Shown here: piece after piece, positions 7,751-16,915 of the stretch | How positions within the stretch are numbered: the first letter of the stretch is position 1 | Layout of the letters: the number at the start of each line of letters is the position of its first letter | DNA from: Candidatus Nitrotoga sp. AM1P | Lineage (GTDB): Bacteria > Pseudomonadota > Gammaproteobacteria > Burkholderiales > Gallionellaceae | Direction: 5' to 3' | Assembly (NCBI RefSeq): GCF_013168275.1 | Contig: NZ_AP019547.1 | Location: forward strand, 1,736,001-1,800,000 | DNA length: 64,000 bases | The notes under the pieces: model-generated | Databases searched by the model: none | What the model was told of the DNA's origin: nothing | The model's input: the letters and a program-made list of their open reading frames with translations, nothing else | Translations under genes and position numbers: made by a program

Positions 7751-8920
7751 TTATTCGTCCGCGACACGGATGTCAGAAATAACAACTTCCAAGATCATTT
7801 CACCGGAACCTTTAATCTGGCGAAACTTGATTGGCAGCAGGCGATATTCCAGCCCGAGCCAGACTTCCATACCGTCTCCCCCTTCGCTATGCAGCCTGCG
7901 CAAAGGCAATGCGCGCAACTTGCCCATTTGGGTGATAACTTCCTCTTCTGCACCGATTTCAAGTTCATATTTTTCAAGTTTTTTGCCAGTGGTGATAGCA
8001 ATCGATAAAATTTCATTGTGCAGAGGAAGTTGTGAGAGTTGATATAAAAAGCTCAAGATATCTTGGGCGCCAGAAGGCAACTCAGTTTCACCGCCGTGAG
8101 AAAAATGCAATTTATTTCCTGCCCAGTTGAAGGCGGCATTCGTTTTTTGTTTACCGCTGGATACATTTTGCTCTTCTTCGTAGCCTTCGGGTTGCAGCCC
8201 AAAGTTGCCAGCCTTGCCGTGGCTGGTTTGCATGAGTTGATAGCTTTTGAACAATCGGGCTAGTCCGGTTGTTTGCGTTTCCCCTTTCAGGATATATTTA
8301 TCTTCAATAATTTCAAGCCGATGGGTGATTTCACCAATCTGAAAATGGTCCTGGCCCAAGTAGACGGCAAACTTTAACTGTGCGTGTTTGGGTAATGGGT
8401 GCGCTACGGGTTCTCCTACCTTGGCTACGGCAGATGCCGTTTCAATAGCAGGTATTGATGCCGGCTCGGAGACGGCTGCTACAACCGATGCTGCTTCTGT
8501 AGCAGGTATTGATGCTGGTTTGGGTGTGATTGCTACGGCAGATGCTGCTTCAATAGCAGGCATTGATTCTGGTTCGGGGATGGCTGCAACCGCAGATGCT
8601 GCTTCTGTAGCAGGTATTGATTCAGGTTCGGGAGTGGCTGCTACAGCAGATGATGCTTCTGCAACAGGTATTGATTCCGGTTCGGGTTCTGGTAGGGGCG
8701 TTACAGTACTGTCAGTTTCGGTTGGCGGGCTTGCAGGTTCAACTTCGGGAGTGGGCACGTCGGCTTGTAGTGGTATCGCTTCGAGTTTAGCGGTAAGCGG
8801 TGGCAGTAGCGCCTCGCTATTCGGCAACTCTACTTGAAAGAGCCACAATGCTGCACTATGCAACAGCACGGACAGCGCGATGGCAAGAGTGATGCGGCTG
8901 GTGGGCGTGCCAGAATTCAT
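7751..8920 (-). CDS. DUF3108 domain protein with five 18-residue tandem repeats
   Basis: 389 aa. There is an N-terminal hydrophobic anchor (about residues 11-29), then a Pro/Glu/Ala-rich spacer holding five near-identical 18-residue units (residues 80-169, consensus EPESIPATEAASAVAAIP). A C-terminal DUF3108 beta-rich domain (about 185-389) follows. The spacer resembles TonB-type periplasmic linkers. The C-terminal domain is paralogous to the next gene upstream (8945-9673): both have matching TGLARLFK/IGLLAMFK, SGAQDILSF/AGTQDRLSA and EVWLGLEYRLLPIKF/EIWLATEHGNFPYKM blocks. Function is unknown; it is likely anchored in the inner membrane with the domain in the periplasm. Confidence 0.8.
   Translation of the reverse strand: MNSGTPTSRITLAIALSVLLHSAALWLFQVELPNSEALLPPLTAKLEAIPLQADVPTPEVEPASPPTETDSTVTPLPEPEPESIPVAEASSAVAATPEPESIPATEAASAVAAIPEPESMPAIEAASAVAITPKPASIPATEAASVVAAVSEPASIPAIETASAVAKVGEPVAHPLPKHAQLKFAVYLGQDHFQIGEITHRLEIIEDKYILKGETQTTGLARLFKSYQLMQTSHGKAGNFGLQPEGYEEEQNVSSGKQKTNAAFNWAGNKLHFSHGGETELPSGAQDILSFLYQLSQLPLHNEILSIAITTGKKLEKYELEIGAEEEVITQMGKLRALPLRRLHSEGGDGMEVWLGLEYRLLPIKFRQIKGSGEMILEVVISDIRVADE
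8414..8683 (-). repeat. Five 54-bp in-frame tandem repeats
   Basis: Five units of 54 bases encode residues 80-169 of the DUF3108 protein. Unit-to-unit differences are mainly single substitutions (ATEAAS, AIEAAS, VAEASS), which indicates recent expansion. The opposite strand is also open across the repeats, giving a spurious 149-residue ORF. Confidence 0.85.
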
Positions 8921-8944
8921 TTCATAAATAGCCCAGAATGATTG

Positions 8945-9673
8945 CTACTCAAAATTTATTTGGGTCAATACCTGCGTAAATTTGTCACCGCCGGACTCGG
9001 TGATGATCATTTTGTAAGGAAAATTGCCATGTTCTGTTGCCAGCCAGATTTCAGTTTGATTCTCACCATCTTGCGGCGGGCTGGCTACGTACAATGCCTT
9101 AAATGTACCGAGCGGAATTGTCATGTTTTGGTCGGGCGTAATGCGATAACTGTATTCGTCCACTTTACTGCCGTTAGTCATGTCGAAGTTGAGCTCGGTG
9201 GCATTTTGCAGGGGCGCGAACATGAACTGGTACATCGCGCTTAATCGGTCTTGAGTTCCAGCTGGTAGCGGCAGCGTGCGTTTCCCGGTGCGATCAGTCA
9301 GAGTGATGTTTTTAGTCTTCCAGTCAAAATCGGCGCGCGTATTTCGCTCGGTATCGAGTTTGCGTTCCTGAATATAAGTATGTGGGCGTAAGCCCTTGGT
9401 TGTCACGGTACCTTCGCTGGTGACGCGGATAACTTCTGCTTTGAACATGGCGAGCAAGCCGATTGCTTTGGTCACGCTTTCAATATGGTAGCCGCCCTGC
9501 TTACGGGTATAGGTTTCGGAAATGGTCGCGACTTTAATATTGCCTTTGAGTACATCGTAATGGGCATCAACAGTGGTGAACTGTACTGGTAAGGCAGGCG
9601 TAGCAGCAAATAGTGCTTGCGGTGCCATGCTAACAAGTAATAGCAAGCTGGCTAGGTAAATAATGTTACGCAT
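8945..9673 (-). CDS. DUF3108 domain-containing exported protein
   Basis: 242 aa with a clear signal peptide (LASLLLLVSMAPQALFAATP, cleavage near residue 23) and a DUF3108 domain covering the rest. Homologues sit next to purN/purM in many betaproteobacteria; the function is unknown, with a periplasmic lipid-binding-like beta fold suggested. Its start overlaps the 3' end of purN by 8 bases, and the repeat-bearing paralogue follows 24 bases downstream, so purM-purN-DUF3108-DUF3108 are probably co-transcribed. Confidence 0.85.
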   Translation of the reverse strand: MRNIIYLASLLLLVSMAPQALFAATPALPVQFTTVDAHYDVLKGNIKVATISETYTRKQGGYHIESVTKAIGLLAMFKAEVIRVTSEGTVTTKGLRPHTYIQERKLDTERNTRADFDWKTKNITLTDRTGKRTLPLPAGTQDRLSAMYQFMFAPLQNATELNFDMTNGSKVDEYSYRITPDQNMTIPLGTFKALYVASPPQDGENQTEIWLATEHGNFPYKMIITESGGDKFTQVLTQINFE

Positions 9674-10349
9674 TAGCGTATTCCATTTCCGGAGAGATTA
9701 GTGTGCAATCGGGCTGTTCCAGACGTTTCATTCGCACCTTGCCATCCGCACTCAGGCTGATGTCGTCGTTGCAGAACCAACGGATGGCTTGCGGAAAAAT
9801 ACGATGCTCTTGATGTAATACGCGTGCTGCCAGGGTTGCCGGGGTATCGTCCATGAGTACCGGCACTGCGGCCTGGATGATGATGGGGCCGTGATCGACG
9901 TCGCTGGTAACAAAATGCACGGTGCAGCCGTGAATCTTCACGCCGTCCTGGAGCGCGCGCGCATGAGTATTCAGGCCACTATATGCGGGCAACAGCGAGG
10001 GGTGGATGTTAATAAGTTTGTTTTGATAGCGAGCCACGAACTGAGGGGTGAGAATGCGCATGAAGCCGGCAAGCACGATAAGGTCGGGCCGATAGCTGTC
10101 TATGCAGATAGCTAGCTCGGAGTCGAAGGACTCGCGGTCTGGATAGCTGCGATGCGCCACGACCCTTGTTGTAATTCCATACTGTTTGGCAATTTCCAAT
10201 CCTGGGGCATCGACTCGGTTGCTGATGACCGCCGCTACCCTACAGGGCAGGTCGGCTTCGAGCAACGCGCGCATGTTACTGCCGTGGCCGGAAATCAGAA
10301 TAACGATGGACTTTATCGTTACGTTAACAGATTCGGGTTTGTGGTTCAT
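9666..10349 (-). CDS. purN: Phosphoribosylglycinamide formyltransferase
   Basis: 227 aa. It transfers a formyl group from 10-formyl-THF to GAR in purine synthesis. The N-terminal phosphate loop is [14 protein letters not shown], and the folate/catalytic segment [20 protein letters not shown] contains the catalytic Asn-His pair, followed by [17 protein letters not shown] with the catalytic Asp. I chose ATG 10349 over GTG 10352 because GGA sits 6 bases upstream. It overlaps the end of purM by 26 bases. A C-terminal tail of about 30 residues exceeds E. coli PurN and is usual in betaproteobacteria. Confidence 0.93.
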   Translation of the reverse strand: MNHKPESVNVTIKSIVILISGHGSNMRALLEADLPCRVAAVISNRVDAPGLEIAKQYGITTRVVAHRSYPDRESFDSELAICIDSYRPDLIVLAGFMRILTPQFVARYQNKLINIHPSLLPAYSGLNTHARALQDGVKIHGCTVHFVTSDVDHGPIIIQAAVPVLMDDTPATLAARVLHQEHRIFPQAIRWFCNDDISLSADGKVRMKRLEQPDCTLISPEMEYANA

Positions 10350-11403
10350 CACCTATCCGCGCTTCAATTGTGCCTATGCGCCATACGGTTTCTCCAGCGG
10401 CGATCAGCTGGGCAATTGCGTTTGCGGCATCATTCTGGTCCATGATAACCACCATGCCGATGCCGCAATTGAAGGTACGGTACATTTCTTGTTGCGCTAC
10501 GTTGCCCTGTTCGCGGAGCCACTCGAACAGTTTGGGTGTGTGCCAGGCGAGTCCGTCAATCACGGCGGTAACGTTGGAAGGCAGCACACGCGGCACATTT
10601 TCAAGCAGACCACCGCCAGTGATGTGCGCCATACCTTTTATTTGAAGGGTTTGCATCAGCGCCAGCAATGGTTTCACATAGATGCGCGTGGGCGCCATAA
10701 TGCAATCCGCCAGCGTGCGCTCACTATCAAATTTAGCATTGAGGTCGGGTTGGCTGCGCTCGATGATTTTACGTACCAGCGAGTAACCGTTGGAGTGCGC
10801 GCCGTTGGAGGCGAGCCCCAGCACGATGTCTCCAGGCCGAATGTCAGCGCCGGTGATGATGTTGGTTTTTTCCACTACACCCACAGCGAAACCGGCGAGG
10901 TCATATTCGCCCACCGGATACATGCCCGGCATTTCGGCGGTCTCGCCGCCGATGAGCGCGCAACCAGCCAGCTCGCATCCCGCCGCTATGCCCTTGATGA
11001 CTTCGGTAGCAGCATCCACATCCAGCTTGCCACAGGCGAAATAATCGAGGAAAAATAGCGGCTCTGCGCCTTGCACCAGAATATCGTTGACGCTCATCCC
11101 AACCAGGTCGATGCCAACTGTATCGTGACGATTCAATTCAAACGCCAATTTCAATTTGGTACCTACGCCATCAGTGCCAGACACCAACACCGGCTCGCGG
11201 TATTTTTTAGAAATTTCGACTAATCCGCCAAAGCCGCCTATGCCACTCAGAACTTCCGGGCGCATCGTACGTTTGGCGAATGGTTTAATGTTTTCCACCA
11301 GACGATCACCTGCGGCTATATCTACGCCGGCGTCGCGGTAGGAAAGTGTGTCAGGTAAGCTCAAGTTGAGTTCTCGCTTTCTTCGGGATACAGTGCAGGC
11401 CAT
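10324..11403 (-). CDS. purM: Phosphoribosylformylglycinamidine cyclo-ligase (AIR synthetase)
   Basis: 359 aa. It closes the imidazole ring of AIR from FGAM with ATP. The conserved blocks [56 protein letters not shown] and [16 protein letters not shown] are all intact. The first 15 residues ([15 protein letters not shown]) are not conserved, and a TTG just before [11 protein letters not shown] could be the true start. It is the first gene of the purM-purN unit on the minus strand and divergent from hda. Confidence 0.94.
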   Translation of the reverse strand: MACTVSRRKRELNLSLPDTLSYRDAGVDIAAGDRLVENIKPFAKRTMRPEVLSGIGGFGGLVEISKKYREPVLVSGTDGVGTKLKLAFELNRHDTVGIDLVGMSVNDILVQGAEPLFFLDYFACGKLDVDAATEVIKGIAAGCELAGCALIGGETAEMPGMYPVGEYDLAGFAVGVVEKTNIITGADIRPGDIVLGLASNGAHSNGYSLVRKIIERSQPDLNAKFDSERTLADCIMAPTRIYVKPLLALMQTLQIKGMAHITGGGLLENVPRVLPSNVTAVIDGLAWHTPKLFEWLREQGNVAQQEMYRTFNCGIGMVVIMDQNDAANAIAQLIAAGETVWRIGTIEARIGDEPQTRIC

Positions 11404-11519
11404 TTTGTTAGTGATATTTTAACCCAAATGACCGTTCAACGCTTCGCTGTACTACAAGGAGGTACGCTCGCGTGCTGCTGAACGCTTCCCAGGGCTAGCA
11501 GCATTGTTGGTTTTATTGA

Positions 11520-11538
11520 ACCATGCCCCAGGCATGGT
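11520..11538. repeat. Inverted repeat in the purM-hda divergent region
   Basis: ACCATGCC-cca-GGCATGGT is a perfect 8-bp inverted repeat with a 3-base loop, 36 bases before the hda start. It could be a leader hairpin or an operator; no T-run follows, so a terminator is unlikely. Confidence 0.4.
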
Positions 11539-11573
11539 AGTTATCCCTATTCGCGTATCGTGATTCATTTTTT

Positions 11574-12242
11574 ATGACGCAATTATTATTAAACATCACT
11601 CCGGACTGGTTACCTACGCTCAATAATTTTGTACCGGGTCGCAATGTTGAGTTGCTCTCGGCATTGCACCACGCATTGGCAGGAACCTCGAATGAACGGT
11701 GTTTCTACCTATGGGGCGAGGTGGGCTGTGGCAAAAGCCATCTTATGCAGGCAGCAGTGGAGCAGGCACGCTCATTGGGACAGTCCGCAGTCTTTGCTCA
11801 TGGCGCTGTGCCGGATTTGGTTCCCGTGATTGCAGTGGATGATGTTGAGTTGCTAGATGCAGCTGCCCAGATTGTGTTGTTCGCCCTTTATAATAGGGTG
11901 CGCGAAAGCGGCGGCATGTTGCTGGTTAGCGGTGTATCTGCGCCGGCCCATTTAAACTTGCGTGATGATCTGCGCACCCGGTTGGGGTGGGGGCTGGTAT
12001 ATCAGGTGCATGCGCTGAATGATGCAGAAAAGGCACAAGCATTGGAGCAGCATGGACAAGCGCGCGGCTTCATCCTGCCACGCGACGTGACGCAATATCT
12101 GTTGCGTCACGGACGACGTGATATGCCTGCACTGCTCGGGCTGATGGACGCTCTGGACGCGCAGTGTTTGCGTTTGCAGCGTGCGCCCTCGATACCGTTG
12201 CTGAAAGAAGTGATGCAAACTTTTAACCTGGAGTCTGTGTGA
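11574..12242 (+). CDS. hda: DnaA regulatory inactivator Hda
   Basis: 222 aa DnaA-related AAA+ protein that, with the loaded sliding clamp, promotes hydrolysis of DnaA-ATP after initiation. It begins MTQLLLNITPDWLPTLNNFV; the first residues fit the short clamp-binding motif at the N-terminus of Hda. Walker A is GEVGCGKSH (48-56) and the Walker B-like VIAVDDVELL lies near 86-95. The C-terminal DNA-binding domain of DnaA is absent, as expected. Its stop overlaps the GTG start of the next gene (GTGA). Confidence 0.9.
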   Translation: MTQLLLNITPDWLPTLNNFVPGRNVELLSALHHALAGTSNERCFYLWGEVGCGKSHLMQAAVEQARSLGQSAVFAHGAVPDLVPVIAVDDVELLDAAAQIVLFALYNRVRESGGMLLVSGVSAPAHLNLRDDLRTRLGWGLVYQVHALNDAEKAQALEQHGQARGFILPRDVTQYLLRHGRRDMPALLGLMDALDAQCLRLQRAPSIPLLKEVMQTFNLESV

Positions 12243-12901
12243 ACCTTACGCTATTTGATTTAGACAATACCTTGCTGAATGGTGACAGTGATTTTGAGTG
12301 GGCTCAGTTTCTCATCGAACAGGGCGTGCTCGATCGCGAACTGTTTGAGACGAAAAACTTGGCTTTTTATGAGCAATACAAAGCGGGAACGCTGGATATT
12401 TATGAGTTCCTCGACTTCCAGTTGAAACCTTTGTCGCGCCATGCGCGCAAGGTATTAAATGGCTGGCGTGACGATTTCATGCAGCACAAGGTGCGTGGCA
12501 TGATGACTATACCTGCGCAAGAGCTGGTAGCACGGCACCGTGCGGCGGGGGATGTGTGCATCATCATTACTGCTACTAATAGTTTTGTGACCTCGCCGAT
12601 TGCGCGTGAATTCGGCGTGGAACATTTGATTGCTACCGAGCCGGAAGAGAAGGACGGTGAATTTACCGGGTGTGTATCTGGCGTGCCGTGTTTCCGTGAA
12701 GGCAAAATTACCCGGTTGGAAAGCTGGTTGGCGCAACGAGGATGGGGATGGAATAGTTTTTCTGATAGTTTTTTTTACAGCGATTCTTTGAACGACCTGC
12801 CATTGCTGGCGAAAGTAAACAATCCAATAGCGGTCGATCCGGATGCAACATTACGCAAGCATGCAGAACAGCATGACTGGCGTATTTTGACTTTGCGTTG
12901 A
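12239..12901 (+). CDS. HAD-IB family phosphatase
   Basis: 220 aa. HAD motif I is FDLDNTLL (D7 and D9), motif II is the IITATNS segment, and motif III/IV is in EGKITRL and YSDSLNDLPLL. The cap arrangement and the CxxGxVxG-like segment fit the SerB/CicA-type HAD-IB hydrolases, which act on phosphoserine-like or small phosphate esters. Translation starts at GTG 12239 and overlaps the hda stop. The hda-HAD pair recurs in betaproteobacteria; the substrate is unknown. Confidence 0.85.
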   Translation: MNLTLFDLDNTLLNGDSDFEWAQFLIEQGVLDRELFETKNLAFYEQYKAGTLDIYEFLDFQLKPLSRHARKVLNGWRDDFMQHKVRGMMTIPAQELVARHRAAGDVCIIITATNSFVTSPIAREFGVEHLIATEPEEKDGEFTGCVSGVPCFREGKITRLESWLAQRGWGWNSFSDSFFYSDSLNDLPLLAKVNNPIAVDPDATLRKHAEQHDWRILTLR

Positions 12902-13086
12902 AGGCTAGTGCAATATGGCAAGCGCACCATAATCGGTACGTTGTGTTCTGTTGTGGAAACGCATTATTTGATTGATGAAATGCAATGAAAATATGCAATC
13001 AAGACGCGAATGAAAAGGCGCTACAAGCATCGAGCTAAAATAATTTATGCGCATATAACTGAAGGACTAACTGATCATTTATGCCT

Positions 13087-13118
13087 AAAAAAGCGCACGT
13101 TAAACCGTGCGTTTTTTA
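13087..13118. terminator. Rho-independent terminator, possibly bidirectional
   Basis: AAAAAAG, then CGCACG-ttaaac-CGTGCG, then TTTTTT: a GC-rich 6-bp stem extended by A/T pairs with a T-run on both strands. It lies between the HAD gene and the permease gene, 25 bases before the permease start. Confidence 0.8.
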
Positions 13119-13142
13119 TTGAATGCTGATGCCAAATAAATA

Positions 13143-14108
13143 ATGTCCCCACGAGTCCTTTTTCCCCTGCTGCTATGCGCAGTCCCGCTGAGCCTAGGCT
13201 TTGGCCTGATGAACGGCTCATTGCCACTTGCACCGATTGAGGTGTGGTACGCTTTGTTGGGCAATAACGAGGACACTGCAACAGAGGTGTTATGGCAGTT
13301 GCGCTTGCCACGTGTACTGGCGGCATTTGTCTGTGGCGGGCTGCTGGCTTTATCTGGTGTACTGTTGCAGGCACTATTGCGCAATCCGCTGGCAGATCCT
13401 TATATCCTTGGTATTTCCGGCGGTGCGGCGGTAGGTGCGCTGGCCGCCATGTTGCTCGGCGCGGGTTTGGCTACCACGCAGTTATCTTCGTTTACAGGTG
13501 CATTGCTGGCTATAGTTGCGGTATTTGGTTTGGGCTTTCGACACGGAGAGCGAAATATATACCGTCTACTGCTTACTGGAGTGGTGCTTTCTGCCGGTTG
13601 CGGCGCGCTGATCAGCCTGCTGCTGACATTGGCGCAAGGTGAGCAGGTGAAGGGCATGTTGTTCTGGCTGATGGGGGATTTGTCGCATGCGCAAGGTTTG
13701 TCATTTGCCTGGTTTGTGTTACTGGCAGTAGGGTTGTGCGCCATGGTGTGGTCTGGCGGGCTGGATGTGCTGGCGGGTGGGCTGGACAAGGCGGCGGCAC
13801 TGGGGGTGGCGGTTGGTCGCTGGCAGGCGGGATTGTATTTCGCTGCTGCTGTGCTTACTGTGACGGCGCTGCAACTCGGCGGTAGCATAGGTTTCGTCGG
13901 TTTGATGATACCGCATGCCATTCGCCTCCTTGGTGTCAGTGCACATCGCTGGCTTATCCCATTGTCGACAATATTGGGTGGCAGCTTTTTGGTGCTGGCC
14001 GATACTTTGGCACGTATGTTGTGGTCGCCGCTGCAATTACCTGTGGGTATATTCACTGCGCTGCTGGGCGTGCCGGTATTGCTGTGGTTATTGAGTCGGC
14101 GGAGCTGA
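13143..14108 (+). CDS. FecCD/BtuC-family ABC transporter permease
   Basis: 321 aa with about nine to ten hydrophobic helices. Conserved family blocks are LRLPRVLAAFVCGGLLALSG, LLQALLRNPLADPYILGISGGA and GFVGLMIPHAIRLL. The family moves vitamin B12 or Fe(III)-siderophores from the periplasm. The gene overlaps the ATPase gene by one base (TGATG). No substrate-binding protein gene lies beside it, so cobalamin versus siderophore cannot be decided from context. Confidence 0.88.
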   Translation: MSPRVLFPLLLCAVPLSLGFGLMNGSLPLAPIEVWYALLGNNEDTATEVLWQLRLPRVLAAFVCGGLLALSGVLLQALLRNPLADPYILGISGGAAVGALAAMLLGAGLATTQLSSFTGALLAIVAVFGLGFRHGERNIYRLLLTGVVLSAGCGALISLLLTLAQGEQVKGMLFWLMGDLSHAQGLSFAWFVLLAVGLCAMVWSGGLDVLAGGLDKAAALGVAVGRWQAGLYFAAAVLTVTALQLGGSIGFVGLMIPHAIRLLGVSAHRWLIPLSTILGGSFLVLADTLARMLWSPLQLPVGIFTALLGVPVLLWLLSRRS

Positions 14109-14878
14109 TGCAAGCATTTTTGGAGGTGCGTAAACTCACAGTAGCAATAGGCGGCAAGATGATATGCCGCGAACTTGATATGATGATTCGTCCAGGCGAG
14201 TGTTGGGGCGTGTTAGGACAGAACGGGGTAGGAAAGACCACTTTGCTCCGAACGCTGGCCGGTTTGCATACGCCACAGTCTGGCATGGTGAGTTGGAATG
14301 GGGTGGCACTGGCCGCTCATACTCGGCGCAACCTCGCGCGGCATCTTGGGGTGTTGCTGCAAAATGAAGGCGGTGAATTCTGGGGTAGTGTGCAGGAATA
14401 TGTATTGCTGGGCCGCTTTCCCCATCGCGCCTCGCTGTTCGGTTATAACGTACAGGATGAAGCGCTGGCACAGCAGGCTTTAGTGCAGATGGAGTTGGAA
14501 GGGCTGGCACAACGACCATACAATACATTGTCAGGTGGTGAACAGCAGCGTGCCGCAATTGCCCAAGCGCTGGTGCAGCAGGCACAGTGTTATTTGCTGG
14601 ATGAACCATTACAGCATCTTGACTTGCGCCATCAGGCACAGACGATGCAAGTGTTCAGCCGCTTGAAGGAGCAAGGGTGTGCGCTTATGATGGTGCTGCA
14701 TGACACGCTGTGGGCGCAGCGCTGTTGCGATCATGTACTGATGCAGTTTGCTGATGGCCATGTGCTGTATGGTACAGCGCAAGAGTTGCTGACACGCGCA
14801 CACTTAGAGGCGCTATATCAGTGTCTGTTACGCGAGCTGTCCGTGGAGGGAGAGCGCTGGTTTGTAGCGGGTGTATAA
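14108..14878 (+). CDS. BtuD/FecE-like ABC transporter ATP-binding protein
   Basis: 256 aa ATPase subunit for the adjacent permease. Walker A is GQNGVGKTT (37-45), the signature is LSGGEQQRAAIAQAL, Walker B is CYLLDEPLQHLD, and the switch His is in MVLHD. The start at ATG 14108 uses the final A of the permease stop; a longer frame from 14021 is just read-through of the same frame. The helical region has the EFWGSVQEYVLLGRFPH segment typical of B12/siderophore importers. Confidence 0.88.
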   Translation: MQAFLEVRKLTVAIGGKMICRELDMMIRPGECWGVLGQNGVGKTTLLRTLAGLHTPQSGMVSWNGVALAAHTRRNLARHLGVLLQNEGGEFWGSVQEYVLLGRFPHRASLFGYNVQDEALAQQALVQMELEGLAQRPYNTLSGGEQQRAAIAQALVQQAQCYLLDEPLQHLDLRHQAQTMQVFSRLKEQGCALMMVLHDTLWAQRCCDHVLMQFADGHVLYGTAQELLTRAHLEALYQCLLRELSVEGERWFVAGV

Positions 14879-14936
14879 TCCCCGCTTCTAATTATGTCGC
14901 GGCTTTGTTGCGGCATTTCTGTCACAGTAGAAAGCA

Positions 14937-16277
14937 ATGATAAAAAAGCTGTTCAAGCGCATATTCGGAAAATCTGCCCGCACTCGGATAGAAGGAAAAT
15001 GTCACATCATCCCCTTTGAGATACATGGCGTTAGTCGCGATGGTATTAGCCCCGCTGCGCGCAGGGTGACGGATGGTTTGCAGGCGGCTGGTTACTCGGC
15101 TTTTGTCGTGGGCGGTGCGGTGCGCGATTTATTACTCAACCGTCACCCTAAAGACTTTGATATTGCAACCGACGCCACGCCGGAAGAAGTGCGCCGCGTG
15201 TTTCGTCGCTCGCGCATTATCGGGCGGCGCTTCCGTTTGGTGCATGTATTATTCGGCGAGGAAACGGTGGAGACTTCCACCTTTCGCCGCAAGATAGAGA
15301 GTGAAGAGGCAGAAACTGATGAACATGGTCGGTTGCTGCGTGACAATGAATTTGGCGATCAGGAGCAGGACGCGGCGCGACGCGATTTTACCGCTAACGC
15401 GCTATTTTATGATCCGTCCAGTCAGGAAATTTACGATTATCACAATGGCTATGCCGACATCTGCGCCAATACCTTGCGCATGATCGGTGATCCGGCCGTA
15501 CGTTACCGCGAAGATCCCGTGCGCATGCTACGTGCGGTGCGCTTGTCGGCCAAGCTGGGCATGAAGCTGGAGGCTGCTACCGCCGCACCCATTGCAAAAA
15601 TGAAAGATCTGCTGGGTAACGTGCCACAGGCACGCCTGCTGGATGAGATGCTTAAGCTGCTGCTATCGGGCCATGCGGTGGAGTGCGTCAAGAAACTACG
15701 GTCTATGGATTTACACCATGGAATGTTGCCAATGCTGGATGTGATATTGAAGCAGCCTTTGGGCGAAAAGTTCGTCATGCTGGCTTTGCAGAATACCGAT
15801 CAGCGTATTCATGATGGGAAATCTGCATCACCCGCTTTCCTGTTTGCCGCGCTACTGTGGCACGATGTACTGTCTGCCTGGAAAGTGCATCAGGAAGCAG
15901 GCGAACGTCCAGTTGCAGCGCTACATGCAGCGATGGACGAGGTACTTGACAGGCAGCAGGCGCAAATCGCCATTCCACGTCGTTATGATGCAGTCATGAA
16001 GGATTTATGGTTATTACAACCTCGTTTCGGGCAGCGTGGTGGGCAACGGCCATTTCGCTTGTTGTCTCAACCGCACTTTCGCGCTGCTTATGATTTTTTG
16101 CTACTGCGTTGTGAAAGTGGCGAGGTGGATTCGCAACTGGGTTTGTGGTGGGACGAGTTCCAGGATGCCAAGGACGAACGCCGCGCCGAAATGCTATTGC
16201 CTGACGAAGGGGTCAAGAAACGCCGTCGTCGCAAGAAACCGGGCATAACGGTACAAGCGGAACCGTCTACTAAATGA
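14937..16277 (+). CDS. pcnB: Poly(A) polymerase I
   Basis: 446 aa. It adds 3' poly(A) tails that mark RNA for decay. The nucleotidyltransferase head has FVVGGAVRDLLLNR and the catalytic DFDIATDATPEEV (metal-binding Asp pair). Then come the RRFRLVHV, RRDFTANALFY and REDPVRMLRAVRL blocks shared with tRNA nucleotidyltransferases. The basic C-terminal tail (KKRRRRKKPG) is typical of PcnB rather than CCA-adding enzyme. It is upstream of folK, as in many proteobacteria. Confidence 0.93.
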   Translation: MIKKLFKRIFGKSARTRIEGKCHIIPFEIHGVSRDGISPAARRVTDGLQAAGYSAFVVGGAVRDLLLNRHPKDFDIATDATPEEVRRVFRRSRIIGRRFRLVHVLFGEETVETSTFRRKIESEEAETDEHGRLLRDNEFGDQEQDAARRDFTANALFYDPSSQEIYDYHNGYADICANTLRMIGDPAVRYREDPVRMLRAVRLSAKLGMKLEAATAAPIAKMKDLLGNVPQARLLDEMLKLLLSGHAVECVKKLRSMDLHHGMLPMLDVILKQPLGEKFVMLALQNTDQRIHDGKSASPAFLFAALLWHDVLSAWKVHQEAGERPVAALHAAMDEVLDRQQAQIAIPRRYDAVMKDLWLLQPRFGQRGGQRPFRLLSQPHFRAAYDFLLLRCESGEVDSQLGLWWDEFQDAKDERRAEMLLPDEGVKKRRRRKKPGITVQAEPSTK

Positions 16278-16417
16278 TGAGTCTCACGGAAGCCATCATT
16301 TGCAGATGGGGAAGTAAACGAGACATCGTCATTTTGACTGCCTATTTTCGTTAAAATGCGATAGTTATCGTGTCGCTGCACACATCCTGCTGAAATCGCA
16401 TAAGGCATATTTTAAGA

Positions 16418-16915
16418 ATGAATTCCAAGCATACGGCTTTCATTGGCTTGGGCAGTAACCTGGATGACCCATGCAAACAGTTATTACACGCTTTGCGGGC
16501 ATTAGCCAGTTTGCCACATATCCAAGTATTGGCGAGTTCTGCGTTCTATCGTAGTGCGCCAATAGGTTATCTCGAACAGCCAGATTTCATTAATGCAGTA
16601 GCGCAACTGGAAACAACTTTGAGTCCACGTGCCCTGCTGGATGCGCTACTTGGACTGGAACGCGAGTGTGGCCGCACGCGGGAATTTCGTAACGCACCGC
16701 GAACACTGGATTTGGATGTGCTGTTGTATGATGATTTGCGTCACCATGAGCACAGCTTGACCATTCCTCATCCGCAGATGCACCTGCGCGCATTTGTGTT
16801 GCGCCCATTACTGGAAATCGCACCGGATTGTATTATTCCTGGTGTGGGTGCGGTGGCAGAAGCGTTACTAGGTTGTAAGCAACAGCAATTGGAGCGAATT
16901 GTAGATGTTGTTTGA
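16418..16915 (+). CDS. folK: HPPK (2-amino-4-hydroxy-6-hydroxymethyldihydropteridine pyrophosphokinase)
   Basis: 165 aa. It transfers pyrophosphate from ATP to hydroxymethyl-dihydropterin in folate synthesis. It starts FIGLGSNLDDP; the signature is RTLDLDVLLYDD, with the two metal-binding aspartates, then LTIPHPQMHLRAFVLRPL. Its end overlaps the deoxynucleoside kinase gene by 11 bases. Confidence 0.94.
   Translation: MNSKHTAFIGLGSNLDDPCKQLLHALRALASLPHIQVLASSAFYRSAPIGYLEQPDFINAVAQLETTLSPRALLDALLGLERECGRTREFRNAPRTLDLDVLLYDDLRHHEHSLTIPHPQMHLRAFVLRPLLEIAPDCIIPGVGAVAEALLGCKQQQLERIVDVV

Noticed and set aside
8388..8837. 149-residue plus-strand ORF opposite the DUF3108 repeats
   Set aside because: It is the antisense of the 54-bp repeats; the Gly/Ala/Ser-rich sequence is a by-product of the repeat and has no RBS or family.
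10186..11058. 290-residue plus-strand ORF over purN/purM
   Set aside because: Antisense shadow of two well-conserved purine genes.
12902..13142. Possible cobalamin riboswitch before the BtuC-like gene
   Set aside because: The 240-base leader shows only a terminator hairpin; no B12-box-like GCCACTG sequence was found.
13400..14113. 237-residue minus-strand ORF over the permease gene
   Set aside because: Thr/Pro/Ser-rich shadow of the hydrophobic FecCD permease; the plus-strand gene is clear.
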